Positions 47,639 through 57,883 of a stretch of DNA of 64,000 nt are shown here, in pieces. Location of the stretch: positions 1-64,000 of the forward strand of contig VGCH01000008.1 of NCBI GenBank assembly GCA_016870115.1. Direction: 5' to 3'. A program made the translations under genes and the position numbers. The notes beneath the pieces are model-generated. The model made no database searches. It was not told the DNA's origin and saw nothing but the letters and a program-made list of their open reading frames with translations. Each line of letters opens with the position of its first letter. Within the stretch, counting starts at the first letter, position 1. This DNA comes from Alphaproteobacteria bacterium. Lineage in GTDB: Bacteria; Pseudomonadota; Alphaproteobacteria; Reyranellales; Reyranellaceae.

Positions 47639-48697
47639 TCAGCGCCTTGCTTTCTGGAGCGCGGCGTCCATGCCCTCGACGTCGCCTGGGTTGCCGATAT
47701 TGACCCCGTTCACAAAAAACGTGGGCGTTCCCGTGACTCCGGCCGCTTCGCCCGACTGGACGTCGGACACGACCTTATCCAGCGCCGCGACATTGGCGCC
47801 GCACGCCGCGACCTGCGCCGGGGTTATCCCCAGTCGGCCGAGCAGCCCGCCCAGCGTGGCCACCGGATCGCCGGTCCGCACCCAGCCGTCCTGGCTGCCG
47901 AGCGCGATATCGAGCGCGGCAAAGAACTGGTCGCCCCCGCCGCACTCTAGGAGCTGTGCGGCGCGAGTCGCGACCTGGTCGAACGGGAAGTGCCGGAACA
48001 CCAGGCGCGCGCGCCCGGAATCGATCCAGCGGCGCTTCACCGCCGGCATCACATCGGTATGAACGCGAGCGCAACCCGCGCAGGTGAGCGAGGCATACTC
48101 GATCAGCACGATGGGCGCATCGGCCCGCCCCAGGATGCGATCGCCCGCGCGCGGCCCGGCGAGCGTCGCCCGTGCCTGCGCCCGGGCGTCGTCGAACGCC
48201 GAGACGCCTGCCGCGGCGAGTGCTGCCAACATAAGGCCGCGCCGGGTCGTGGCGATGCGCGCGCCGAGGCGCGCGAGGGCCGCGCGCAGATCGGGATCGG
48301 CGATAGCCGCAGTGCGTTCGCGGTAGCTCGCGAGGGTGGCGGCGTCGGGATCGGCCGGCGCACGGCGCGGCGCGGGGCGATGGATCGGGCCCTGCACCAG
48401 CTTGATGTCCTCGATCGCGCGATGGCCGAAATAGCTGTTCACCCGCTCGACCAGTTGCGCGCGGCCATGCTGCAGCTCGACGGCGGCGGCGCCCGCCACC
48501 CGAAGCCGCATCGTGGCGCCGGCGCGACCGCGCGCGGGCATCAGCGCCTCGGGCTCGCTCACACGCGCGAGCGCGGGCCCCGCGATTTCGGGCCAGTCGG
48601 CCTTGAGCCGCGCCACCGACGCCTTGCGACCGCGCGCCAGCCCCGAGGCCAGTCGCTGGGCCAGCCCGCCGACGGCGCGAAATCCGTTTTCCCGCAT
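47639..48697 (-). CDS. DciA/DUF721 domain fused to a DsbA-like thioredoxin domain
   Basis: One uninterrupted 352-codon frame joins two domains. Residues 1-147 look like DciA/DUF721 (LKADWPEIAGPALARVSEP, AVELQHGRAQLVERVNSYFG, DIKLVQG), the helicase-loader-related family. Residues 151-175 read TRRGLMLAALAAAG and end in ARAQA, a Tat-like signal. Residues 185-352 are a DsbA domain with CAGC (206-209) and TGTPTFFVNG. In related genomes these are normally two adjacent genes. Between them here there is no stop and no ATG, GTG or TTG before the RR motif; the first ATG lies inside the signal. The start at 48697 diverges from mutY. Confidence 0.85.
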   Translation of the reverse strand: MRENGFRAVGGLAQRLASGLARGRKASVARLKADWPEIAGPALARVSEPEALMPARGRAGATMRLRVAGAAAVELQHGRAQLVERVNSYFGHRAIEDIKLVQGPIHRPAPRRAPADPDAATLASYRERTAAIADPDLRAALARLGARIATTRRGLMLAALAAAGVSAFDDARAQARATLAGPRAGDRILGRADAPIVLIEYASLTCAGCARVHTDVMPAVKRRWIDSGRARLVFRHFPFDQVATRAAQLLECGGGDQFFAALDIALGSQDGWVRTGDPVATLGGLLGRLGITPAQVAACGANVAALDKVVSDVQSGEAAGVTGTPTFFVNGVNIGNPGDVEGMDAALQKARR

Positions 48698-48743
48698 GGA
48701 CCCTCGTTCGAAGCCGCGCCTATGGTAGGCGACCGCCGCCGAC

Positions 48744-50922
<2,179 letters not shown>

Positions 50923-50953
50923 CACCAAGAGGTTTCATTTGTATCCGCGGCCC

Positions 50954-51064
50954 TCACACAAAGGGGCTCGGCGCCCACCATTTCTCGAGTCCGTGGCGGT
51001 ACGCCATCGTGCGCTCCCACGAGGCCAGCACGCGGTGGATGCCGCGGGTCATGCGGCAGGACAT
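50954..51064 (-). CDS. possible 36-residue small protein between rnhB and ccrM
   Basis: An ATG at 51064 opens a 36-codon frame with residues MSCRMTRGIHRVLASWERT, then AYRHGLEKWWAPSPFV and a TGA. It has two Arg/Trp-rich parts and high-GC codon use like its neighbours. It lies wholly in the 213-bp gap between rnhB and ccrM, on their strand. A second ATG is at codon 5. No good ribosome site is visible before either ATG, so it may be chance. Confidence 0.3.
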   Translation of the reverse strand: MSCRMTRGIHRVLASWERTMAYRHGLEKWWAPSPFV

Positions 51065-51106
51065 GAACCGTAAGCGGCCCAATCATCCGAGCAGCCGAAT
51101 GTTTGC

Positions 51107-51733
51107 TCACTCTCTACCGATGCCATTCAGGGCATCGGCGACGGGCGCGAAGCTCGCGCGGTGGTGGGGCGTGGGGCCGAGGCGGCGCAACGCGTCCAGG
51201 TGCGCGGCGCTGCCATAGCCCTGGTTGGTTTCCCAGCCATAGCCGGGAAAGGCGCGGGCGAGCGTCGCCATGCGGGCGTCGCGCGCGACCTTGGCGAGGA
51301 TCGAGGCGGCCGCGATCGAGAGCGAGCGGCCATCGCCTCCGATCGCGGCGCGCGCGGGCCAGGCGAGGTCTCGCGGCACGCGGTTGCCATCGACCAGCAC
51401 GCCGGCGGGTGGCGGATCGAGCGCCTCGAGCGCGCGACGCATGGCGAGCATCGTGGCCTGCAGGATGTTCAGCCGGTCGATCTCGCCCACATCGGCCTCG
51501 GCGACGGCAAAGCGCACGCCCGCCGACCTCCGCAAGGCCGCGTCCAGCGCCGCCCGCCGGGAAGGCGCGAGCTTCTTCGAATCGTCCAGGCTGGCGAGCA
51601 GCGCCGCCGGCGCACGGGCGGGATCGAGCACGACAGCGGCAGCGAAAACCGGGCCGGCGAGCGGTCCCCGTCCGGCCTCGTCGACGCCCGCCACCGGGGC
51701 GGGCAGCGTGGCCTCCAGCGAGAAGTCAGGCAT
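51107..51733 (-). CDS. rnhB: ribonuclease HII
   Basis: A 208-residue enzyme that cuts RNA in RNA-DNA hybrids and removes single ribonucleotides. VAGVDEAGRGPLAGPV with the first catalytic acids is near residues 14-28, DSKKLAPSRR near 50, and SIAAASILAKVARDARM with the conserved acid side later. The ATG at 51733 gives MPDFSLEATLPAPVAG and lies inside the last 8 bp of the ppa gene, which suggests translational coupling. ccrM follows on the same strand, as in many alphaproteobacteria. Confidence 0.95.
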   Translation of the reverse strand: MPDFSLEATLPAPVAGVDEAGRGPLAGPVFAAAVVLDPARAPAALLASLDDSKKLAPSRRAALDAALRRSAGVRFAVAEADVGEIDRLNILQATMLAMRRALEALDPPPAGVLVDGNRVPRDLAWPARAAIGGDGRSLSIAAASILAKVARDARMATLARAFPGYGWETNQGYGSAAHLDALRRLGPTPHHRASFAPVADALNGIGRE

Positions 51734-52256
51734 TCCGCGCGCGCGAGATCGCCTCGCGAATGAGTTCCCGCGCCGCCTCGACGTCGACCCACTGGGCCTC
51801 ACTCACCCACTTGCCCTGCTCGAGGTCCTTGTAGTGCTCGAAGAAATGCTGGATTTGCGCCCGCAGGATTTCGGGCAAATCCCGATAGGACGCCACGCCT
51901 CGATAGAACGGATGGAGCTTGTCGACCGGCACAGCGAGGATTTTCTCGTCGGCACCCGCCTCGTCGCGCATCATCAGCGCGCCAACCGGTCGCGCGCGGA
52001 TCACCGCCCCGGGCACCACGGGTGTCTGCGAGACGACCAGCACGTCGCAAGGATCGCCGTCGCCCGAGAGCGTGTGCGGGATGAAGCCGTAGTTGGCGGG
52101 ATAGTGCATGGCGGTGTGCAGGAAGCGGTCGACGAACAGCGCACCCGACGCCTTGTCGATCTCGTACTTCACCGGCAGGCCGCCCTGGGGAATTTCGATC
52201 ACGACGTTCACATCGTCGGGCGGGTTGCGGCCAGCGGGGATTCGGGAAATGTCCAT
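51726..52256 (-). CDS. ppa: inorganic pyrophosphatase
   Basis: A 176-residue soluble family I pyrophosphatase. MDISRIPAGRNPPDDVNVVI, KYEIDKASGALFVDR, MHYPANYGFIPHTLSGDGDPCDVLVV with the Mg-binding Asp cluster (near 65-70), and DKLHPFYRGV are standard. The end EHYKDLEQGKWV is also typical. The ATG at 52256 gives the usual length. The gene is first in a run ppa-rnhB-ccrM on the minus strand. It is divergent from the nucleotidyltransferase-like gene at 52313. Confidence 0.96.
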   Translation of the reverse strand: MDISRIPAGRNPPDDVNVVIEIPQGGLPVKYEIDKASGALFVDRFLHTAMHYPANYGFIPHTLSGDGDPCDVLVVSQTPVVPGAVIRARPVGALMMRDEAGADEKILAVPVDKLHPFYRGVASYRDLPEILRAQIQHFFEHYKDLEQGKWVSEAQWVDVEAARELIREAISRARNA

Positions 52257-52312
52257 GTCGCGACCTCGGTGAAGAGCGGGCAGGATGCGCCGGCAAACGA
52301 GCGGGAGCAAAC

Positions 52313-52879
52313 ATGCCGTCCACAGAGGATCCGGGAGCCGCGCGCATCGCCGCGATCCTGCGCGCCGACGCCGGCGCGATGGCCCAGCTCGCCGCCGTGC
52401 GCGCGCTCGCGCTGCCGGATGCCTGCACCGCGGCGGGGTTCCTCCGCAACCGCGTGTGGGACCATCTGCATGGCATCGCGCCCTCGCGACCACCGCCCGA
52501 CATCGACGTCATCTATTTCGACGCCGCCGACCCCGCGGGCTCCCGCGAACCCGATCACGAGGCGGCCCTCGCGGCCGTCCTGCCCGGGCTTCCCTGGCAG
52601 GTGCGCAACCAAGCGCGCATGCACATCCCGAAGAATCTGCCGCCGCATCGCGACACGGCGGAGGCCATGACGTTCTGGCTGGAGAGTGTCACCCCGGTCG
52701 GCGCGCGACTGGAATCCGACGATCGCCTCACCATCGTGGCGCCGCTCGGTACCGACGACCTCCTCAATCTGGTCTGCCGGCCGACCGCCTGGGGCCGGCG
52801 CGAGCGCGCGGCCTACGAGGCGCGCATCGCGGCCAAGCGCTGGCGCGAATTGTGGCCGCGAGTGCGGTTTCTCGAGTGA
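52313..52879 (+). CDS. nucleotidyltransferase family protein (DUF925-like)
   Basis: A 188-residue protein of the NTP_transf_6/DUF925 family. VWDHLHGIAP, PPPDIDVIYFDAAD with the Asp-x-Asp pair near residues 63-65, PWQVRNQARMH, and AMTFWLESVTPVGARL are characteristic of the family. These are predicted nucleotidyltransferases without a known substrate. The ATG at 52313 follows a GGGAGC ribosome site. It is not in an operon: ppa is divergent and the radical SAM gene is convergent. Confidence 0.85.
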   Translation: MPSTEDPGAARIAAILRADAGAMAQLAAVRALALPDACTAAGFLRNRVWDHLHGIAPSRPPPDIDVIYFDAADPAGSREPDHEAALAAVLPGLPWQVRNQARMHIPKNLPPHRDTAEAMTFWLESVTPVGARLESDDRLTIVAPLGTDDLLNLVCRPTAWGRRERAAYEARIAAKRWRELWPRVRFLE

Positions 52880-52889
52880 GCGATGCCCA

Positions 52890-54032
52890 CTAGAGCAGGC
52901 GCGCCTGTCTCGGATCGGCACGTCGGTCGACGCGCGCTTCGTCGGGGACGCGGAACTGCGTGGTGTCGAGGCGATAGCGCGCGCGGTTGAGGTCGAGCCG
53001 GCGCGCCGCCGCCGCGAAACGCTGGCGCAACAGCTCGGCATAGGCGCCCTCACCCTTCATCCGCCGGCCGAACTCGGCTTGGTACAGCGCCCCGCCGCGC
53101 ATCTCACGCACCAGCCCCAGCACACGCTCCGCGCGGTCAGGGCGATGGGCGCGAAGCCACTCCTCGAACAGCTCCTTGATCTCAAGCGGCAGGCGCAGAA
53201 CGATGTAGCTGGCGCGCGTCGCGCCGGCGGCGGCGGCGGCGTCCAGGATCGCCTCCATCTCGTGGTCGTTCAGGCCCGGGATCATCGGCGAGGTGAGCAC
53301 GCCCACCGGGATGCCGGCATCGGCGAGCTGCTTAATCGCGTCGAGCCTTCGATGCGGCGCCGATGCGCGGGGTTCCATGTCGCGGGCGAGCGCGCGGTCG
53401 AGCGTCGTGATCGAGATCATCACCTCGGCGAGATTGCGTTTCGCCATCGGCGCCAGGATGTCGATGTCGCGCGTCACCATGTGGTTCTTGGTGACGATGC
53501 CCAGCGGATGGTTGAACGACTCCAGAGTGCGCAAGATCTGCCGCGTGACCTTGAGCTCGCGCTCGACCGGCTGGTAAGGGTCGGTGTTGGTGCCGAGCGC
53601 GATCACGTCGCAGCGGTACTTGGGCGCCGCCAACTCGCGGGCCAGCAGCGCCGCCGCCTCGGGCTTGTAGAGAAGCCGGGTCTCGAAATCGAGACCGGGC
53701 GAGAGGCCGAGATAGGCGTGGGTCGGCCGCGCGAAGCAGTAGATGCAGCCATGCTCGCAGCCGCGATAGGGATTGATCGAGCGGTCGAAACCGATATCGG
53801 GCGAGCTGTTGCGCGCGATGATCGTGCGGGTCGCGTCCCGGGTGAGGGTCGTGCGCAGTGGCGGCAACTCGTCGTCGGCATCGAGCGGCGCGGCGGCGCC
53901 CCAACCATCGTCGGTTCGCAGCCGCCGCTCGCGATCAAACCGGCTGGAGTCGTTCGACAGCGCCCCCCGCCCGCGCTGTTGCGGCGTGGCGACGGGATCG
54001 TCGGGATAGAGTGGATCGTCGGGGGTTTTCAT
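52890..54032 (-). CDS. PA0069 family radical SAM protein
   Basis: A 380-residue radical SAM protein. INPYRGCEHGCIYCFARPTHAYLG has the CxxxCxxC that binds the 4Fe-4S cluster, near residue 90. NTDPYQPVERELKVTRQIL and LGIVTKNHMVTRDIDIL are typical of the group, which resembles the spore photoproduct lyase-like family. The C-terminal part has EFGRRMKGEGAYAELLRQRF. No reaction has been established. The N-terminal 50 residues (DDPLYPDDP and a low-complexity stretch) are variable. The ATG at 54032 fits. Confidence 0.9.
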   Translation of the reverse strand: MKTPDDPLYPDDPVATPQQRGRGALSNDSSRFDRERRLRTDDGWGAAAPLDADDELPPLRTTLTRDATRTIIARNSSPDIGFDRSINPYRGCEHGCIYCFARPTHAYLGLSPGLDFETRLLYKPEAAALLARELAAPKYRCDVIALGTNTDPYQPVERELKVTRQILRTLESFNHPLGIVTKNHMVTRDIDILAPMAKRNLAEVMISITTLDRALARDMEPRASAPHRRLDAIKQLADAGIPVGVLTSPMIPGLNDHEMEAILDAAAAAGATRASYIVLRLPLEIKELFEEWLRAHRPDRAERVLGLVREMRGGALYQAEFGRRMKGEGAYAELLRQRFAAAARRLDLNRARYRLDTTQFRVPDEARVDRRADPRQARLL

Positions 54033-54065
54033 CGCCCCGATTCATGAGAACAAAAAGGGAACGAG

Positions 54066-55058
54066 TCAAGCGCCCCATTCGACTCGGACAGCCCGGATGG
54101 CATCGGGCTCGAAGGCCATTGCGATCCGCCGGCGCAGATGCTCGCGCATGCGCGGTTCCAGGCCGGAATCGCTCCATTGCGCGGGATTCGCCGGATCGCG
54201 CGGCGCCGTCGTCTCGACCCGCCACCGCGCCATGAAGAGCGTGGTGCGCAGCCAGGTGAGGCGACGCATCGGGACGATCCACGGTCTGAGCGCCGCCGCC
54301 CGTTTCGGGCCTGCCTCGGCGAAGTACGTTTCCTCGAAAGCCGCGCGTTCCTCTGGCGAAAGCGCCACGCCAATGTCGGGGTGCCATAGGGTCGAGGTCG
54401 GCAGGCTGGCATGCGCGAGATCGATCGCGGCCGAACCGACATGGACCTTCTCCAGATCGACGAAGCGCGCGACACCCGACGCATCGATGATGAAGTTGCC
54501 GGGGTGCGTGTCGGCCAGCGCCACCGACAAGGGCTGCGGTCGGCGACCGAGCGCCAGCCCCATGGCGCGCACGGCGCGCAGCTCCTCGGCGATTTCCGCG
54601 CGCGCACGCGCCTCAGGCACCGCTCGATCGAGATAGCGCGCCGCCGCGACCTCCACGACCTCCAGCGTCGCGAGGAAGGGGTTCTCCTGACGTGGCAGCC
54701 CGAGTGCGGGGTCCGGCAGCGGGAGCGCGTGCAGCCGCGCGAGCGTTGTTGCGACCGCCGGCATTTCCTGCGGCAGGCGCGGCAGGCGACCCGCGATGAA
54801 GTCCACGATCAGGGCGCCCCCCGGCAGCGACTCACACGGAGGCACGACGTCATGCAGCCGCGGCGTGTGGCCGGCGGGCGCCAGGTGACGGAACGCGGCC
54901 GCCTGCAGCGCGAGCCGCCGCGCCGCGTCCGGATCGCCGGGATGCGCATAAGCGATGCGCGCCAACCGTCCATCCGCCAGGCGGACATGCCCATGGGCTG
55001 TCCCGGTCGCGGGCAGCTTCTCACCGGCGGCGATGGCGGCGAGTAGCGCGTTAGTCAC
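54066..55058 (-). CDS. aminoglycoside phosphotransferase-like kinase
   Basis: A 330-residue protein-kinase-like-fold enzyme of the APH/choline kinase group. The N-lobe has GHVRLADGRLARIAYAHP. The catalytic region VALADTHPGNFIIDASGVARFVDLEK has the catalytic Asp with the following HPGN, and the metal-binding Asp in FVDLE. EETYFAEAGPKRAAAL follows. The family phosphorylates small molecules such as choline, aminoglycosides or sugars. The start is a GTG at 55058; no other Met fits. Substrate unknown. Confidence 0.8.
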   Translation of the reverse strand: MTNALLAAIAAGEKLPATGTAHGHVRLADGRLARIAYAHPGDPDAARRLALQAAAFRHLAPAGHTPRLHDVVPPCESLPGGALIVDFIAGRLPRLPQEMPAVATTLARLHALPLPDPALGLPRQENPFLATLEVVEVAAARYLDRAVPEARARAEIAEELRAVRAMGLALGRRPQPLSVALADTHPGNFIIDASGVARFVDLEKVHVGSAAIDLAHASLPTSTLWHPDIGVALSPEERAAFEETYFAEAGPKRAAALRPWIVPMRRLTWLRTTLFMARWRVETTAPRDPANPAQWSDSGLEPRMREHLRRRIAMAFEPDAIRAVRVEWGA

Positions 55059-55144
55059 GGGATCGCGCCGCGCACTTGGCGCTCACGGCCTGTCGGGACG
55101 ATCCACGAAGCGCTCCGATGCAACGCGATGATGCGACGTCCGTG

Positions 55145-55693
55145 TCACCCACTGCGCGGCGCCTTGCCTTCATTCAGTCGCGGCATCAGTTCGGCGAAAT
55201 TGCAGGGCCGGAATCGGATATCGAGCTGAAGCCGCAGGATGTCGTCCCAGCCGTCCTTGCAGGCGCCGGTCGAGCCCGGCAGCGCGAAGATGTAGGTGCC
55301 GTTGGCGACGCCCGCCACGGCACGGCTTTGCATGGTGGAGGTGCCGATCTTCTGGAACGAGATCCAGCGGAAGACCTCGCCGAATCCTTCGATGCGCTTC
55401 TCGAACAGACCCTCCAGCGCCTCGGGCGTCACGTCGCGGCCCGTCACGCCGGTGCCGCCGGTCGTGATCACCACCTCGACCGCGGGGTCGTCGATCCAGC
55501 GTTGCACCGTCGCGCGGATCAGCGCGATATCGTCGGTCACGATGGCGCGGTCGGCCAAACGATGGCCATCGCGGGCGATGCGCTCGACCAGCGTGTCGCC
55601 CGACTTGTCGGTTTCGAGCGTGCGGGTGTCCGAGACCGTCAGCACGGCGATGTTGACCGGCTTGAAGGGTCGGCTGTCGTCAATCCTGTTCAT
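55145..55693 (-). CDS. moaB: molybdenum cofactor biosynthesis protein B
   Basis: A 182-residue MoaB/MogA-fold protein that binds molybdopterin and helps metal insertion or adenylation. VNIAVLTVSDTRTLETDKSGD, DDIALIRATVQRW, VITTGGTGVTGRDVTPEAL near 75-95, and the MRNFAEL-type region near the end are visible. The C-terminal 30 residues include LRPCNFAELMPRL-like sequence. The ATG at 55693 is normal. No other cofactor genes are present in the window. Confidence 0.93.
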   Translation of the reverse strand: MNRIDDSRPFKPVNIAVLTVSDTRTLETDKSGDTLVERIARDGHRLADRAIVTDDIALIRATVQRWIDDPAVEVVITTGGTGVTGRDVTPEALEGLFEKRIEGFGEVFRWISFQKIGTSTMQSRAVAGVANGTYIFALPGSTGACKDGWDDILRLQLDIRFRPCNFAELMPRLNEGKAPRSG

Positions 55694-55767
55694 GCGCGCA
55701 CTCTACATTTCCCCGCTCGCCGGCGCGAGCGCGCGGGGGGAGTGGTGCGTTCCGCTGGCGGCGCGAC

Positions 55768-56226
55768 TTAAGGCCCGGTGAAGCGGCCGTAACTGCGCTC
55801 CGGCGTCCCGCGATAGAGCGACATATGGGTGTGGGTCGCTACGAACGGCTGACCGACGGCGCGACGCGCGAGCGCAACCGTGGTGCGGCCCGGCCGGTCG
55901 AAGCGATCACCGTTGGGGTGGAAACCGTCGGACGTCCAGACGCCCATGCCGATCGCGGTGAGTCGGTCGGCCGAGACGATGGCGTGAATCTTCGCGGGGT
56001 CGAAATCGAACTTGCGGATGGTGCCCCAGACGTTGCGCCACTGTTCACGCTCGGCGAGCTCCTGGCCGATCATAAAGTCGGTGAAGGTGCCGAACGCGAT
56101 CATGTCGTCGGAGAAAAGCGGCCGAGCGCCCTCGTAGTCGACGGCGCGACAACGTACCGACAGATCGGCGAACCAGGTCTTTACCGCCGCGAGATCGTCG
56201 GAATGCGGCTCTTCGCGCAGCTTCAT
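55768..56226 (-). CDS. SnoaL-like / nuclear transport factor 2-like protein
   Basis: A 152-residue single-domain protein. DLAAVKTWFADLSVRCRAVDYEGARPLFSD near the N-terminus, then the strands AIGMGVWTSDGFHPNGDRFDRPGR and FVATHTHMSLYRG form the expected cone-shaped NTF2 fold. The family includes ketosteroid isomerases and polyketide cyclases, but most members are unassigned. The ATG at 56226 is 10 bp after the sppA stop, so it is likely co-transcribed with it. The longer open frame upstream is antisense-like and rejected. Confidence 0.75.
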   Translation of the reverse strand: MKLREEPHSDDLAAVKTWFADLSVRCRAVDYEGARPLFSDDMIAFGTFTDFMIGQELAEREQWRNVWGTIRKFDFDPAKIHAIVSADRLTAIGMGVWTSDGFHPNGDRFDRPGRTTVALARRAVGQPFVATHTHMSLYRGTPERSYGRFTGP

Positions 56227-56236
56227 CGCTCTCTCC

Positions 56237-57064
56237 TCACCTGCCGTAGCGCGCCCACAGGGCCCGCTCTTCCATCGCATCCAGCGCGCCCGGCGCCAGC
56301 TCCTCGAGCCGCGCGCCAAGCCCGGCGCGGGCCAGCAGGCCGCGGCGCGGCCCGATCACCGGCAGCCGGACATCCTCGCCATAGCGTGCCCTCAGGGTCC
56401 CGCGCAGCTCGCCGAGCGAATCGACCAGCCCGAGTTCAAGTCCGCGGCGACCGGTCCAGAACTCGCCGGAGTACAGCGTCGCCTCGTCGCCCTTCAGTCG
56501 GCCGTCGCGCCGCGCGCGTACCCAGGCCTTGAAGTCGTCATGGATCTCCACCTGCAGCGCCTTCAGCCGCTCGACCTCATCGGCGCGCTCCGGCCGGAAC
56601 GGATCGAGCATCGCCTTGCGGTCGCCCGAGGTATGGACACGCCGCTCGACTCCGATGCGATCCAACAACCCGGCAAAGCCGAACCCCGCGCTCACCACGC
56701 CGATGGACCCGACGACCGACGACGGATCGGCCACGATCTCGTCGGCGGCGCAGGCGAGCCAATAGCCGCCCGAGGCCGCGACGTCCTCGACAAAGGCGAT
56801 CGTCGGAAGGCCCTTCTCTGCCGACAGGGCGCGGATGCGCTGGCCGATCAGCGAGGATTGCACGGGCGAGCCGCCGGGTGAGTTCACCGCGAAGGCGACC
56901 GCGCGGGCACGCCTTGTGTCGAACGCGCGCTTCAGGAGCGGCGCCACGGTCTCGATCGACAGGCCACCGCGCCCCAGCCGGCCCCCCGGCGCGATCACAC
57001 CGGACAAGCGCACAACGGGAACGACCGGCGCGCGCCGGAAACGATCAGCGAGTTGCTTCCACAT
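56237..57064 (-). CDS. sppA: S49 family peptidase (SppA-like)
   Basis: A 275-residue serine-lysine protease of the S49 family that degrades cleaved signal peptides or membrane proteins. AVNSPGGSPVQSSLIGQRI is the conserved segment, the Ser nucleophile is in VEDVAASGGYWLACAADE near residue 106, and the Lys in SGDRKAMLDPF near 155. The N-terminus WKQLADRFRRAPVVPVVRLSGVI has no strong membrane anchor, unlike longer SppA. The ATG at 57064 follows the methyltransferase gene by 25 bp. It and the methyltransferase are probably co-transcribed. Confidence 0.9.
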   Translation of the reverse strand: MWKQLADRFRRAPVVPVVRLSGVIAPGGRLGRGGLSIETVAPLLKRAFDTRRARAVAFAVNSPGGSPVQSSLIGQRIRALSAEKGLPTIAFVEDVAASGGYWLACAADEIVADPSSVVGSIGVVSAGFGFAGLLDRIGVERRVHTSGDRKAMLDPFRPERADEVERLKALQVEIHDDFKAWVRARRDGRLKGDEATLYSGEFWTGRRGLELGLVDSLGELRGTLRARYGEDVRLPVIGPRRGLLARAGLGARLEELAPGALDAMEERALWARYGR

Positions 57065-57089
57065 TGCCCGCACTGTCTGGGGGCCGGCC

Positions 57090-57809
57090 TCAGAAGGCAA
57101 GCGCGGCGGCGTCGCGCAGGATCGCCTCGGCCTCCTGCGTGTAGCCGCCCGCACTCTGCAGCGAGAGCGGCGTGGCCACGATGCGGCGCGCGGCGCCGCG
57201 CGCGGCCCGCACCAGCACGCGGCGCGACGGCTCGACGAGGCGGCTCGCTCGAGCCTGCAGCCCTGCCGCCTCAAGCGCGGCCTCCAGCTCACCCAGCCGA
57301 TCGCTGCGATGGACCACGGTCAGCGTTCCGCCGGGCGCGAGGACTTCCCCCGCGCGGGCGATCCATCGCGCAAGGTCGGCGGTGGACTCGACGGTCGCCC
57401 GCGCCTTCACCGGATCGGGCGATGGATCGGCCACCGCCGCCGCAAGATAGGGCGGGTTGGTCGCGATGTGATCGAAGGTTCCGAAACTCCCCGGCCAAGC
57501 GCGGGCCAGATCGTGCTCGATGACGGCGAACCGATCGGAAAGCCCGTTCGAATCCGCGTTCTCGCGAGCGAGCGTCGCCAGCGGCGGCTGGACCTCGACG
57601 CCGGTCAGATGAAGGTCGGCGACCCGCGCCGCGAGGCAGAGGGCGACGGCGCCGACGCCGCAGCCGAGATCCAGGACCCGCTCGCCCGGTCGTGCGGGTA
57701 CGGCGGCGGCGAGCAGTACGGCATCGACCGCGACCCGATAGCCGCGCGCCGGCTGGCGCAGCCGCACGCGCCCGCCAAGCAAGAGGTCTTCGGTTACCGC
57801 CCGGTTCAC
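57090..57809 (-). CDS. tRNA1(Val)-type N6-adenine methyltransferase
   Basis: A 239-residue class I SAM-dependent methyltransferase. LDLGCGVGAVALCLAARV is the SAM loop near residue 45, and DHIATNPPYLAAAV has the NPPY active-site motif of N6-adenine methylases. TEDLLLGGRVRLRQPARGYRVAVDAVLLAAAV matches the TrmN6/YfiC-like family, which modifies A37 of tRNA1(Val). The GTG at 57809 gives VNRAVTEDLLLGG. The upstream in-frame ATG at 57923 overlaps the divergent ispB. In alphaproteobacteria this gene is usually opposite a polyprenyl synthase. Confidence 0.88.
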   Translation of the reverse strand: MNRAVTEDLLLGGRVRLRQPARGYRVAVDAVLLAAAVPARPGERVLDLGCGVGAVALCLAARVADLHLTGVEVQPPLATLARENADSNGLSDRFAVIEHDLARAWPGSFGTFDHIATNPPYLAAAVADPSPDPVKARATVESTADLARWIARAGEVLAPGGTLTVVHRSDRLGELEAALEAAGLQARASRLVEPSRRVLVRAARGAARRIVATPLSLQSAGGYTQEAEAILRDAAALAF

Positions 57810-57883
57810 GGCCCGACCATAGACTGCCCGGGTGCACCCGTCGCTTTGCGGGGCTTGTCCGGGGCTGCTATTTCTTTCCGCCG

